NCBI RefSeq assembly: GCF_006542685.1
Contig: NZ_AP019736.1
Span: forward strand, 654,001 to 718,000
Source: Alistipes dispar
GTDB taxonomy: Bacteria > Bacteroidota > Bacteroidia > Bacteroidales > Rikenellaceae
Direction of reading: 5' to 3'
Length of the DNA: 64,000 nucleotides
Shown: positions 34,001 to 43,549 of the stretch, in pieces
Position numbering within the stretch: the first letter of the stretch is position 1
How the letters are laid out: every line of letters starts with the position of its first letter
Made by a program: the position numbers and the translations under genes
Notes under the pieces: generated by a model
What the model saw: the letters and a program-made list of their open reading frames with translations, nothing else
Database searches by the model: none
Told to the model about the DNA's origin: nothing

Positions 34001-34163
34001 CAAGGTGAAGGTGCGCATCTACGCCGCAGGCGAGAACCTCTGGTTCTGGTCGGCACGCAAGGGCCTCGACCCGCGTTACAGCTTCGAGGGAACCGCCTCC
34101 ACGGGCGTATCTCCCTACTCCCCGATCCGGACCATTTCGGGCGGCGTTCAACTCACGTTCTAA
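30939..34163 (+). CDS. SusC/RagA family TonB-dependent transporter, right operon
   Basis: 1074 residues. The signal peptide equals that of the left susC; then carboxypeptidase-like domain (GTVTNADGNPIVGATVVVDG), TonB box region (DDVLVVAFGTTKKEAFTGS), plug (INIRGISSMYADTDPLIIVD) and barrel ending GGVQLTF. Beyond the signal peptide the protein has clearly diverged from its partner, so the two should import different ligands. Its signal-peptide codons include nine consecutive G (30977-30985), a possible slippage site. No promoter consensus is seen upstream, suggesting this operon is silent in the present orientation. Confidence 0.95.
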   Translation: MVRKLVLSLIAVLGGGMLLAMAQKQQVSGTVTNADGNPIVGATVVVDGTTTGTTTNAAGQFSLQARSDGYLNVSFIGYESQKVPIAGKTTVNIQLKEDITAIDDVLVVAFGTTKKEAFTGSASVIKSEDLQKRQTTNVMNALVGSVAGLQMRGGSGTPGSDSGSINIRGISSMYADTDPLIIVDGAPYSASLSNIPQSDIESVTVLKDAASAALYGARGASGVIIVTTKRSQARDAVINVDMKWGVNSRAVQDYDVITDPGEYYEAVYAQYYNRYFYGQGMNATTANAQANTDMLKALAYDVYTRPDGENLIGLDGKLNPNATLGRKVSFNGTDYWMQPDDWTDAAYKNSLRQEYNVSVNGGTDKATYYTSVGYLNEDGIVDNSGYERISARIKADYQAKKWLKLGANVGYIHSSQDLDVGLGTSTYTNNLFYYTSRIAPIYPIYVRTIGADGKIGIKRDQYGNKAYDYGVAETGYGVTRPFSPQGNPLGEARYNNYTSIGNQLNGTFTADFDITDFLKVNVTSTATWGETYISNFRNMYYGTSAGTNGSIEKTVQSSLRTNNIQTITYYDSFGLHNINVLAGHEYYNVKTRNLAASKNGMFSPDIQELSAAATLADASSYTTHYNVEGYFLSAQYDYNGKYYGSFSYRRDGSSRFAPGHQWGNFWSVGAAWILSKENFLANAKWIDMLKLKASIGQQGNDLIGDYYYTDLYSLSKVDEKSMSASFAIQGNPDITWETTTNLNVGVEFSFWRGRLSGGIDVYRKKTTDLLFWLSLPESVGTRGMYGNLGDIRNSGIEINLTGTLIQTKTVDWSISANLAHNSTKILSLPASKLTKTASGKIGFQEAPTQFVPYWYEVGGPLYNAYLPVYAGTDEYGQAMFYKDVIEDGKVVGRTTTYDFNDATEYEHGSVLPKVFGGFGTNLRVGDFDLSLTFDYQIGGKVFDAGYAGLITPETGAAGGTAIHKDWKKSWSPNNTDSDMPRWQQGDQYGGAKSDRFLTDASYLNFQSFSLGYTIPERVFRDKVKVRIYAAGENLWFWSARKGLDPRYSFEGTASTGVSPYSPIRTISGGVQLTF
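30977..30985 (+). repeat. G9 homopolymer inside the right susC signal peptide
   Basis: Nine consecutive G encode the Gly-Gly-Gly of LGGGML; the left copy is interrupted (GGGCGGGGG). A one-base change would frameshift the transporter near residue 14. Confidence 0.85.
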
Positions 34164-34184
34164 TTCAATAAGGAGAGATTATCT

Positions 34185-35864
34185 ATGAAAAAGACCATAA
34201 AATTTGCAGCAGCGTTGCTTATCGGCACATCCCTCCTGTCCACCGGCTGCCTGGAGGAGACCTTCCCGCAGCAGGGGACCGTCACCGTGGATCAGGCGGG
34301 CGATGCGCCGAACGCCTTCAACAACTTCGTCACGGCCTGCACCTCGACCCTCGCGGGCGAGTTCCTCTACGCCGGAAACGCCAATATGAATGCATACGAT
34401 TTCGGCTATCCGTCGTTCCTGCTCCAGCGCGACGTCATGGGACAGGACATCGCGCTCGAAGACACGGGATACGAACAGTTCACGACGTGGTACACCTGCG
34501 GTGTGGGCCTGGGTCCCGACTACGCCATCTGCCAGGTTCCCTGGACGATCTACTACGGATGGATCAAGAACTGCAACGTGGTGATTTCGCTCGCCGGCGA
34601 AAAGCCCGACGAGGAGCATATCGTGGGAGCGGGCATCGCCCATGCCATGCGCGCCTTCTACTACATGGACCTGGCCCGCATGTACGCACCCCAGACCTAC
34701 AAGGGTCATGAAGACGCCCCGACCGTGCCCATCGTCACGGAAAAAACGACCAACGCGGAAGCCACGAACAACCCGCGCGCTACGAACAAGGAGATATGGG
34801 AGGAGCTTATTCTCAAGGACCTCGACAAGGCCGAGAGCTATCTGGCCGACTACAAGCGCACGGACCAGACGACGCCCGACCTGAGCGTGGTTTACGGCCT
34901 GAAGGCCCGCGCCTACCTGACGATGGAGAAGTGGCCCGAAGCCGAGGAGTATGCGAAAAAGGCCCAGGAAGGCTATACGATGATGACCGAAGCGGAATAC
35001 CTCGACCACGACAAGGGCTTCAACACGCCCAACAATTCGTGGATGTTCATGACGAAGTACGACGCCGAGGATCCCAACATCACGCTGAACGACGGCGACT
35101 CGAGCTGGGGTTCGCAGATGATGATCGAAATCACCACCTCCAACGGCTATGCGCACGGAGCCGGCACGGTGAAGCGTATCGACGCGCACCTGCTGGAGAC
35201 CATTCCGCAGACCGACTGGCGCCGCAAGTGCTTCATCGACCCCGAGCTGGACGAGCTCGTAGCCGAAGCGCAAACGGTCGAGGAGCTGAACAAGATCGTC
35301 GCCGACTACCTTTCCGACGTCTCGTCCTACCCGGAGACGATCACCTCCACCGCACAGGCTTCGGCCTCGGGCGCCTTCGGCGGCCTGTCGCTCAAGTTCC
35401 GCCTGGGCGGAGGCGACGCGGGCCACAGCAACGCGCAGTTCGTCGGATTCGTCGTAGCGGTTCCCCTGATGCGCGTCGAGGAGATGAAGCTCATCGAGGC
35501 CGAAGCGGCCGGCATGCAGGACGAGGGACGCGGCAAGACGCTGCTCGAGGCCTTCGCCAAGACGCGCGACCCGCAGTACACGTACAACGACCTGCAATCG
35601 TTCCGCGACAACGTCTGGTGGCAGCGCCGCGTCGAGCTCTGGGGCGAAGGCTTTGCGACGTTCGACATCAAGCGCTTCGAAAAGGGCATCACGCGCAGCT
35701 ACGCCGGCACGAACCACCCGAAAGGCTATCGCTGGAACACGGACGGCGTGCCCGACTGGATGAACCTCTGCATCGTGGGAACCGAGGTGAACTTCAACCA
35801 GGCCTGCACGAACAACCCGACTCCGATCCAGCCCACCGAGGACTCTCCGGAGAAAGTATGGTAA
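34185..35864 (+). CDS. SusD/RagB family outer-membrane lipoprotein, right operon
   Basis: 559 residues with lipoprotein signal ending SLLSTGC. SusD hallmarks: GAGIAHAMRAFYYMDLARMY in the TPR-like helices and WWQRRVELWGEGFATFDIKR near the C-terminus. It starts 21 bp after susC, the same spacing as in the left operon. Presumed substrate-binding lid of the right SusC; the ligand is unknown. Confidence 0.92.
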   Translation: MKKTIKFAAALLIGTSLLSTGCLEETFPQQGTVTVDQAGDAPNAFNNFVTACTSTLAGEFLYAGNANMNAYDFGYPSFLLQRDVMGQDIALEDTGYEQFTTWYTCGVGLGPDYAICQVPWTIYYGWIKNCNVVISLAGEKPDEEHIVGAGIAHAMRAFYYMDLARMYAPQTYKGHEDAPTVPIVTEKTTNAEATNNPRATNKEIWEELILKDLDKAESYLADYKRTDQTTPDLSVVYGLKARAYLTMEKWPEAEEYAKKAQEGYTMMTEAEYLDHDKGFNTPNNSWMFMTKYDAEDPNITLNDGDSSWGSQMMIEITTSNGYAHGAGTVKRIDAHLLETIPQTDWRRKCFIDPELDELVAEAQTVEELNKIVADYLSDVSSYPETITSTAQASASGAFGGLSLKFRLGGGDAGHSNAQFVGFVVAVPLMRVEEMKLIEAEAAGMQDEGRGKTLLEAFAKTRDPQYTYNDLQSFRDNVWWQRRVELWGEGFATFDIKRFEKGITRSYAGTNHPKGYRWNTDGVPDWMNLCIVGTEVNFNQACTNNPTPIQPTEDSPEKVW

Positions 35865-35894
35865 TTTGTGGAACCGATTAAAGATTCGAATTTT

Positions 35895-36764
35895 ATGATA
35901 CTGAAAAAATATCTCTATGCGGCGCTGGCAGTCGTGAGCGCGATCGCCCTGGCCGCCTGTTCGGACGACGAGGGAACCGACCCCGGGCACGACAGCGCGC
36001 CGGCAGTCACGATCTATTCGTACACTCCCGGGAGCGGATACAATGCCGACGAAGACGTGAAAATACGCATCGCCCCGAACAGCAAGGTCAAGGATATTTA
36101 CTATCTGAGCGAACTCACAACGGCCAAGCAGGAGTATGTCGCCGAAAACGGGGAAAACGCGTATGCCGACTATGTCGTGGAGAACGGCACGAAGATCGAA
36201 AGCGAAGACGATGCCGATCCGGAAGTCACGCTGACCGGATTGCTCGGCAATTACACGATTACGGTGGTCGGCCTCGCAGGAAACGGCAAGAAAGCCGTCG
36301 GTTCGACCACTTTCCAGGGGCTGACCTGGACTACAATCACCGGAGGTACGATGACCTACGGAACGCTGGGTCAGATGGGCCTGGGCCCCAACCACGTCGA
36401 ACTGCAATCCTGCGACTCCGACGACACGCTTTTCCGTTTCAAGGACATGTACGGAAGCGGCCTGCACCTCAAGTTCTCCTTTTACGGTACGAACCAGACC
36501 GAGGACGAATCCGGCAACATATACCACTATTGCCGTGTCGCCCAGCAAGATACAGGTCTTTCAGTCAATCCGTACGGAGCCATATCCGTCATAGATGCAG
36601 GCTATTACCAGAAAGATGACAGCTACGTCATGGGACAGGGCTTCGACAACCTCTTCTGCACGGAAGGTCAGAACAAGAATCGCGTCTCTCTCTCGAACTT
36701 CTATGTGGTCAGTGCGGGACTTCTCGGATACGATCCGGACGTCTTCGTTCCCGACGCGAACTGA
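35895..36764 (+). CDS. Surface lipoprotein at SusE/F position, right operon
   Basis: 289 residues; lipoprotein signal KKYLYAALAVVSAIALAAC. An N-terminal immunoglobulin-like region (VTIYSYTPGSGYNADEDVKI) precedes a beta-rich C-terminal domain (YGTLGQMGLGPNHVELQSCD). It does not resemble the left lipoprotein in sequence but occupies the mirror-image slot, so probably has the analogous ligand-binding role. The ATG at 35895 was preferred over an in-frame GTG at 35868 because the signal peptide begins there. Confidence 0.75.
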   Translation: MILKKYLYAALAVVSAIALAACSDDEGTDPGHDSAPAVTIYSYTPGSGYNADEDVKIRIAPNSKVKDIYYLSELTTAKQEYVAENGENAYADYVVENGTKIESEDDADPEVTLTGLLGNYTITVVGLAGNGKKAVGSTTFQGLTWTTITGGTMTYGTLGQMGLGPNHVELQSCDSDDTLFRFKDMYGSGLHLKFSFYGTNQTEDESGNIYHYCRVAQQDTGLSVNPYGAISVIDAGYYQKDDSYVMGQGFDNLFCTEGQNKNRVSLSNFYVVSAGLLGYDPDVFVPDAN

Positions 36765-36787
36765 CAACGGATATTCGCACTCTTACG

Positions 36788-36812
36788 GAGCCGGCCCTTT
36801 GCGGGTCGGCTC
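36788..36812 (+). terminator. Terminator of the right sus operon
   Basis: 10-bp arms (36788-36797, 36803-36812) with one G-U pair and a TTTGC loop, followed by CTCGTGTTTT. Confidence 0.72.
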
Positions 36813-36842
36813 CTCGTGTTTTCGGGACGGAAGCCGCCCCGG

Positions 36843-36873
36843 TTGCACGCTGGCGTTTTTTTTCGTAAATTCG
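36843..36873 (+). promoter_or_regulatory. Promoter of the flavodiiron gene
   Basis: TTG (36843-36845), 20 bp, then TAAATTCG (36866-36873), one mismatch from TAnnTTTG, 28 bp before the start. Confidence 0.5.
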
Positions 36874-36901
36874 CCGCAGAAACCAAAAAAGACAACGAGA
36901 T

Positions 36902-38092
36902 ATGGCTATCACGGAAATTCTGCCCGGCATCCATTACGTCGGCGTAAACGACCGCACCACCACCCGCTTCGAAGGGCTCTGGTCGCTTCCTTCGGGGGTT
37001 TCGTACAACTCCTATCTGGTCATCGGCGAGAAGATCGCCCTCATCGACACCGTGGAGGAGGCTTTCGGCAGCCGCCTGTTCGAGAACATCCGCGAAGTGA
37101 TCGGCGAGCGGAAGATCGACTACCTCGTGGTGAACCACATGGAACCCGACCACTCCTCGTCGATCGCGGCCCTGCGGCTGCGCTACCCCGACCTGCGGAT
37201 CGTCGGCAACGCCAAGACGCTCCAGATGATCGGCGGCTACTACGGCATCGGCACGGGGACGGTCGAGGTCGGGGAGGGTTCGACGCTCGATCTGGGCGGC
37301 AAGGTGCTCTCGTTCCACCTGATCCCGATGGTCCACTGGCCGGAGACGATGGTGACGTGGTATGCCGACGAGGGGGTCGTCTTCTCGGGCGACGCGTTCG
37401 GCACGTTCGGCGCCCTCGACGGCGGCATCACCGATTCGCAGGTCGAACCGGAACGCTACTGGGACGAGATGCGCCGCTACTACGCCTGCATAGTGGGCAA
37501 ATACGGCGTCCCCGTGCAGAAGGCGCTGCAAAAGGTCGGCGGGCTTCCGATCCGGACCATCTGCCCGACGCACGGCCCCGTCTGGCAGCGCGAGATTCCC
37601 CGCGTGGTAGATCTGTACGACCGTCTGAGCCGCTACGAAGGCGAACCGGGCGCGGTCGTGGCCTACGGTTCGATGTACGGCAACACGGAGCAGATGGCCG
37701 AACGCATCGCCCGGGAGCTGGCCGAGGCGGGCGTGCGGCGAATCCGGGTCCACAACCTCTCCTACGCCGATCCGTCGGTCGTGCTGCGCGACGTCTTCCG
37801 CTACGACACGCTCGTCGTCGGCAGCCCGACCTACAACGCCGAGCTTTTCCCGCCCGTCGAGCAACTGCTGCGCCGCCTCGAGGCGCGCTGCATCCCGCAG
37901 CGCAACTTCGCCTTCTTCGGCTCCTTCACGTGGGCCGCGGCCGCCGTGCGCCGGATGAAGGAGTTCTCCGAGCGCATGAAGTGGGAGCCGGTGTGCGGTC
38001 CCGTGGAGATGAAGCAGGGCTACTCGCCCGCGATGATCGACCCGTGCCGCTCGCTCGCCGCCGCCGTCGCCGAACGGGTGCTGCGCAAATAA
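36902..38092 (+). CDS. A-type flavoprotein (flavodiiron O2/NO reductase)
   Basis: 396-residue cytoplasmic enzyme that reduces oxygen to water or nitric oxide to nitrous oxide in anaerobes. The N-terminal metallo-beta-lactamase domain has the diiron ligands His79, Glu81, Asp83 and His84 (HMEPDHSSS), plus VHWPETMVTW and FSGDAFGTFG. A flavodoxin domain begins near residue 255 (AYGSMYGNTEQMAE). No rubredoxin domain is fused. It fits an oxygen-sensitive gut organism. Confidence 0.93.
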   Translation: MAITEILPGIHYVGVNDRTTTRFEGLWSLPSGVSYNSYLVIGEKIALIDTVEEAFGSRLFENIREVIGERKIDYLVVNHMEPDHSSSIAALRLRYPDLRIVGNAKTLQMIGGYYGIGTGTVEVGEGSTLDLGGKVLSFHLIPMVHWPETMVTWYADEGVVFSGDAFGTFGALDGGITDSQVEPERYWDEMRRYYACIVGKYGVPVQKALQKVGGLPIRTICPTHGPVWQREIPRVVDLYDRLSRYEGEPGAVVAYGSMYGNTEQMAERIARELAEAGVRRIRVHNLSYADPSVVLRDVFRYDTLVVGSPTYNAELFPPVEQLLRRLEARCIPQRNFAFFGSFTWAAAAVRRMKEFSERMKWEPVCGPVEMKQGYSPAMIDPCRSLAAAVAERVLRK

Positions 38093-38102
38093 CGGACGCG
38101 CC

Positions 38103-39422
38103 ATGATGAGGATCGCCATTGTCGGAACGGGCTACGTCGGGCTCGTGTCGGGGGCCTGCTTCGCGGAGATGGGCCTCGACATCACGTGCGTGGATACCGA
38201 CCGGAGGAAGATCGCGGCGCTGAACGAGGGCCGGATTCCGATTTACGAACCGGGGCTGGAGGAGATCGTGCGGCGCAATTTCGACGCCGGGCGGCTCCAC
38301 TTCACCACCGACCTCGCGGCGTGTCTCGGCGAGGTGGAGGTGGTCTTCTCGGCCGTCGGCACGCCGCCCCGGGAGGACGGTTCGGCCGACCTCTCGCAGG
38401 TGTTCGAGGTGGCCCGCACCTTCGGCCGTCACATCGGCCGCTACACGCTGCTCGTGACCAAGAGCACGGTGCCCGTCGGCACGGCGGAACGCATCCGGCG
38501 GATCGTCGCCGAGGAGCTGGCGGCACGCGGCGCGGAGGTGCCGTTCGACGTGGCGTCGAACCCCGAATTCCTCAAGGAGGGTGCGGCCGTCAAGGATTTC
38601 ATGTCGCCCGACCGCGTGGTGGTGGGCGTCGAGAGCGAACGCGCCCGGCGGCTGATGGCGCGGCTCTACCGTCCGTTCCTGATAAACAACTTCCGCGTGC
38701 TGTTCATGGACATCGCCTCGGCCGAAATGACCAAATACGCCGCCAACGCCATGCTGGCGACGCGCATCTCGTTCATGAACGACATCGCCAACCTCTGCGA
38801 CCGCGTGGGGGCCGACGTCGAGATGGTCCGCAAGGGCATCGGTTCCGACGCCCGCATCGGCAACAAATTCCTCTACCCCGGCTGCGGATACGGCGGCTCG
38901 TGCTTCCCGAAGGACGTGCAGGCACTCGCCTGCACGGCCCGCGAACACGGCTACACGATGCAGGTCGTCGAGGCGGTGGAACGGGTGAACGAGGCGCAGA
39001 AAGGGGTGCTCGTCCGCAAGCTCCGCGAACTGCTGGGCGACGACCTGCGGGGACGGCGCATCGCCGTATGGGGCCTCGCGTTCAAGCCCGAGACGGACGA
39101 CATGCGCAAGGCGCCGGCGCTGACGGCGATCGGACAACTGCTGGAGGCCGGGGCCGAAGTGACGGCCTACGACCCGGTGGCGACGGAGGAGTGCCGCCGC
39201 CTGCTGAAGGACCGGCCCGTGCGCTATGCCCGGAACATGTACGACGCGGCCGACGGGGCCGACGCCATCCTGCTGGTCACCGAGTGGAAGGAGTTCCGGA
39301 TGCCCGACTGGCCGCGGCTCCGCGCGACGATGCGCGGCGACGGAATCGTGGACGGCCGCAACATCTTCGACAAGCAGGAGGCCCTCGCCGCAGGATTCCG
39401 CTACCGCGGGATCGGCAAATGA
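38103..39422 (+). CDS. ugd: UDP-glucose 6-dehydrogenase
   Basis: 439 residues; oxidises UDP-glucose to UDP-glucuronate for surface polysaccharides, using NAD. N-terminal Rossmann motif GTGYVGLVSGACFAEMG, conserved STVPVGTAER, catalytic Cys267 in GCGYGGSCFPKDV and a C-terminal UDP-binding domain (WGLAFKPETDDMRKAPA). It starts 10 bp after the flavodiiron gene, so the two are probably cotranscribed although functionally unrelated. A strong terminator follows. Confidence 0.95.
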   Translation: MMRIAIVGTGYVGLVSGACFAEMGLDITCVDTDRRKIAALNEGRIPIYEPGLEEIVRRNFDAGRLHFTTDLAACLGEVEVVFSAVGTPPREDGSADLSQVFEVARTFGRHIGRYTLLVTKSTVPVGTAERIRRIVAEELAARGAEVPFDVASNPEFLKEGAAVKDFMSPDRVVVGVESERARRLMARLYRPFLINNFRVLFMDIASAEMTKYAANAMLATRISFMNDIANLCDRVGADVEMVRKGIGSDARIGNKFLYPGCGYGGSCFPKDVQALACTAREHGYTMQVVEAVERVNEAQKGVLVRKLRELLGDDLRGRRIAVWGLAFKPETDDMRKAPALTAIGQLLEAGAEVTAYDPVATEECRRLLKDRPVRYARNMYDAADGADAILLVTEWKEFRMPDWPRLRATMRGDGIVDGRNIFDKQEALAAGFRYRGIGK

Positions 39423-39533
39423 CGGGGAGGGGAAGTCCGGAACGTTCCGGTCCGTGCAGGCGGATCCGGTAAAATCCGGTACGGCAGCCGGAAAGGCGGA
39501 AACAACCCCGCGGCACAGCGATACGGGGCGACG

Positions 39534-39576
39534 AAAACGGCTCAGGCTTCGGAAAAACCGAAGCCTGAGCCGTTTT
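39534..39576. terminator. Strong bidirectional terminator
   Basis: Perfect 19-bp arms (39534-39552, 39558-39576) with an AAAAA loop and AAAA/TTTT ends, between converging ugd and the YhcH-like gene. Confidence 0.92.
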
Positions 39577-39596
39577 CCGGTCCGGAAGGGAACCGC

Positions 39597-40046
39597 CTAC
39601 CGGCGGACCTTGACGATGATCTTGCGGATATGCCCCTCGCCCACCATCGGCGCATGGCCGTCCTCGGGCAGCAGCATCGTGAACTGGCCGGGACGCAGCG
39701 TATAGTAGGTCTGCGGCTCGTCGTCGAAGAACTGGATGTCCTTCTGCGTATCGAACGTCCCCAGCGGCTGCCGGAGGTCCTTGCGCTCGCTCCAGCCGAA
39801 CGACTCCTCCGTACCTGCGACGAGGACCTGAATGTCGATATAGGCGTCGTGCACCTCCAGTTTGGCATCGGGCCTGCGCTTGAGGTCCACGTCCATCACA
39901 TTGACGAAAATATCCCGTCCGTCGAGTTCGTGGACGCCCGGCTCCATGCCGGTCCAGTCGGTCGAGGCGATGAGCGAGAAGGCCCGTTCGAGCCGCGGGT
40001 TGAGCGAATGATACAGCGCGCTGTTTTTCAGAGAATCGAGAATCAT
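39597..40046 (-). CDS. YhcH/YjgK/YiaL family protein
   Basis: 149-residue cupin-like protein of the DUF386 family (YhcH, EbgC). Family features include LNPRLERAF, DVDLKRRPDAKLEVHDAYID, the FFDDEPQTYYTLRPGQFTML stretch and the metal-site-bearing PEDGHAP. Members are linked to sialic acid or beta-galactoside metabolism; no such genes are nearby, so the role is unassigned. The start at MILDSLKNSAL agrees with the family N-terminus. Confidence 0.85.
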   Translation of the reverse strand: MILDSLKNSALYHSLNPRLERAFSLIASTDWTGMEPGVHELDGRDIFVNVMDVDLKRRPDAKLEVHDAYIDIQVLVAGTEESFGWSERKDLRQPLGTFDTQKDIQFFDDEPQTYYTLRPGQFTMLLPEDGHAPMVGEGHIRKIIVKVRR

Positions 40047-40100
40047 GGTATTACAAGTGTTTGCAAACGCCGCCGGAGACCTTTTCCGGACGGCGGAATA

Positions 40101-40108
40101 CAAAGGTA
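40101..40108 (-). promoter_or_regulatory. -7 box of the YhcH-like gene
   Basis: TACCTTTG on the minus strand, 54 bp before the start codon. Confidence 0.5.
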
Positions 40109-40141
40109 GCAAGATTTTTCGACAACCTGCCGTAAAAATGC

Positions 40142-40149
40142 TATATTTG
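40142..40149 (+). promoter_or_regulatory. -7 box of aspA
   Basis: TATATTTG followed by TAATAC, the same 14-base string as at the candidate small RNA promoter (61261). No TTG at standard spacing. Confidence 0.5.
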
Positions 40150-40173
40150 TAATACGAACAAAAAATACACACT

Positions 40174-41607
<1,434 letters not shown>

Positions 41608-41625
41608 TCCGCCTGCGGACGGAAA

Positions 41626-41666
41626 AACGACTACGGCGGCCTCCGAAAAGGGCCGCCGTAGTCGTT
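41626..41666. terminator. Bidirectional terminator
   Basis: 16-bp arms (41626-41641, 41651-41666) separated by 9 nt, between converging aspA and the EEP-family gene. Confidence 0.88.
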
Positions 41667-41688
41667 CTTACCGTCGCACCGGGGGCGT

Positions 41689-42837
41689 TCACGAACTCTT
41701 TTTCAGCCGCTTCAGCCGCACGACGACGGGATGATGGTCCGAATACTCGACCGGCAGCACGCCGTAGGCGACGGCCCGGAATTCGTCGGAATAGAGCACG
41801 TAGTCGATACGCAGCGTATTGAAAAAACCGCGGTAGGTGTGCGAATAGCCCGACCCGCACCGGCTGAAGGCGTCTTCGAGGCCGGCGGCCATCCGCCGAT
41901 AGACATACGACACGGGGGTATCGTTGAAGTCTCCGCAGACGATGCGCCCCGTGCGCGTGGCCCCGATCTGTGCGGCGATGCTGTCCACCTGCGCCGCCCG
42001 CAGCTCGCTGTTCTCGCGCAGGCGGGTGACGATGCTGCGCAGCTTCACCTCGCGGGCCGTATCCGAAAGGAAACGGCGGGTGGTGATATACTCGTTGTCG
42101 TCGGCGTTGATCGCCGTCGAGTGAAGATGGTCGTTGAAGATCCGAACCGTATCGTCGCCGATCAGCACGTCGGCCCACACCGACGAATGGGGCGTCAGCA
42201 CCGTCTCCGAGCGCAGAATCCGGTACTTGCTCAGGATCGCCAGCCCCGCGTCGTCCGAAGGATCGGGATCCTTCTCGGCTCCGAAACGGGCGCTCTCGTA
42301 CTCCTCGCCGAGCAGCCGGAACGCCTCGGAGGCCCCGGCCAGCCGCCCGTTGAACTCCTGCAGACAAACGATGTCGGGATTCTGCTCGCGGATCAGCCGC
42401 ACCACCTCGTCCACGCTGCTCCGCCCCTCCTCGCCGTAGAAACCGCGGACGTTGTAGGTCATCACGCCGAAAGTGCCGCGCTCGGAGATTTTCTCCTCGT
42501 AGCTGCGCCGGATTTCGGGCCGCCAGAAGAGCGACACCTTGCCCAGACCCGCCGCCACGAGCAGCAGCATCGCCCCGGCCTGCACCCACCGCCAGCGGAT
42601 GATCCAGTAGAGCAGCAGTACGACCGAAGCGACGTAAACGCCCGGAGCCGCCAGCCCCAGCACGGGCAGAAACCAAACGCGCCCGGGATTGACATACGGC
42701 ACGAAATACGTCAGGAGCATGGCCGCCCCCACGGCGACGGTCACCGGCGTCAGCACCCAGTCGAGCACCCGCAGGACGACACTCCGCCGCCCGGCCGCCG
42801 GCCGCTCGCCGTAGTCGCTGTAATAGTCGCCGCGCAT
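41689..42837 (-). CDS. Membrane-anchored endonuclease/exonuclease/phosphatase (EEP) family protein
   Basis: 382 residues: three N-terminal membrane segments (about residues 20-100), then an EEP catalytic domain with MTYNVRGFYGEEG, CLQEFNG (metal-binding Glu), DHLHSTAIN, CGDFNDTP and a terminal SDHHPVVVRL. The catalytic face would be periplasmic or cytoplasmic depending on topology, with three helices favouring the opposite side from the N-terminus. Substrate unknown (phosphodiester or phospholipid). It starts 3 bp after the rhomboid gene. Confidence 0.87.
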   Translation of the reverse strand: MRGDYYSDYGERPAAGRRSVVLRVLDWVLTPVTVAVGAAMLLTYFVPYVNPGRVWFLPVLGLAAPGVYVASVVLLLYWIIRWRWVQAGAMLLLVAAGLGKVSLFWRPEIRRSYEEKISERGTFGVMTYNVRGFYGEEGRSSVDEVVRLIREQNPDIVCLQEFNGRLAGASEAFRLLGEEYESARFGAEKDPDPSDDAGLAILSKYRILRSETVLTPHSSVWADVLIGDDTVRIFNDHLHSTAINADDNEYITTRRFLSDTAREVKLRSIVTRLRENSELRAAQVDSIAAQIGATRTGRIVCGDFNDTPVSYVYRRMAAGLEDAFSRCGSGYSHTYRGFFNTLRIDYVLYSDEFRAVAYGVLPVEYSDHHPVVVRLKRLKKSS

Positions 42838-42840
42838 CTT

Positions 42841-43455
42841 CTAAAACCGGATCGTTCCGTTACGCTTCCACCACTGCAACAGCAACAGCCCCCACAGCAT
42901 GCCGCCGACATGGGCGAAATGGGCCACGTTGCCGCCGAATCCCGTCCAGCCCAGGAACAGCTCGATCACGCCGTAAATCACCACGAACCATTTGGCTTTC
43001 ATCGGAATGGGCGGAATGAGCAGCATGATGACCGCATTGGGATGCATCACGCCGAAAGCCAGCAGAAGCCCCATCACCGCTCCCGACGCGCCGACGAGCT
43101 GGATGGGCATTTCGCCCGTCAGGTAGGCCGTCGCCAACTGGATCAGCGCCGCACCAACGCCGCAGACCATGTAGTAGATCAGAAAACGCTTCGACCCCAG
43201 CTCGTACTCCAGCGTCCGGCCGAACATCCACAGTGCGAACATGTTGAAGAAGATATGCTCGACGCTGGCATGCAGGAACATGTAGGTGACGAACTGGTAG
43301 GAGTGGAACTCGCCGAAGGGCGACGCCCCGAACCAGAGCGCGCAGAAGCGGATGATCTCGTTGCCCACGGGCAGCAGCGCCGTGGCCATATAGACCAGGA
43401 CATTGATGATTATCAGGTTTTTGACCACCGGAGGGGTCTGAAAATAGCGGTTCAT
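42841..43455 (-). CDS. Rhomboid family intramembrane serine protease
   Basis: 204 residues with six hydrophobic segments. Active-site Ser124 lies in GASGAVMGLL and the partner His182 in AHFAHVGGMLWG; the conserved N-terminal YMFLHASVEHIFFNMFALW loop/helix is present. Cleaves transmembrane substrates within the inner membrane. First gene of a two-gene unit with the EEP protein. Confidence 0.93.
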   Translation of the reverse strand: MNRYFQTPPVVKNLIIINVLVYMATALLPVGNEIIRFCALWFGASPFGEFHSYQFVTYMFLHASVEHIFFNMFALWMFGRTLEYELGSKRFLIYYMVCGVGAALIQLATAYLTGEMPIQLVGASGAVMGLLLAFGVMHPNAVIMLLIPPIPMKAKWFVVIYGVIELFLGWTGFGGNVAHFAHVGGMLWGLLLLQWWKRNGTIRF

Positions 43456-43527
43456 GGAATTTTCTGTCGTCTATCCGTTTTTCAATTTCGTCTTCTGCGG
43501 GCGGCCGGGCCCGCACCGATACGGGTG

Positions 43528-43535
43528 CAAATATA
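43528..43535 (-). promoter_or_regulatory. -7 box of the rhomboid/EEP operon
   Basis: TATATTTG on the minus strand, directly below the mutL stop codon and 72 bp before the rhomboid ATG. Confidence 0.45.
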
Positions 43536-43549
43536 ACGATCTTTCGCCA

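Noticed and set aside
25955..34163. Two susC genes as a simple recent duplication
   Set aside because: Similarity is nearly perfect only in the 105-bp leader/signal region; the mature proteins and the downstream genes are strongly diverged.
23368..36764. Polysaccharide utilisation locus with assignable substrate
   Set aside because: No glycosidase, sulfatase, lyase or hybrid sensor gene is linked, so a glycan target cannot be claimed; peptide import (RagAB-like) is equally possible.
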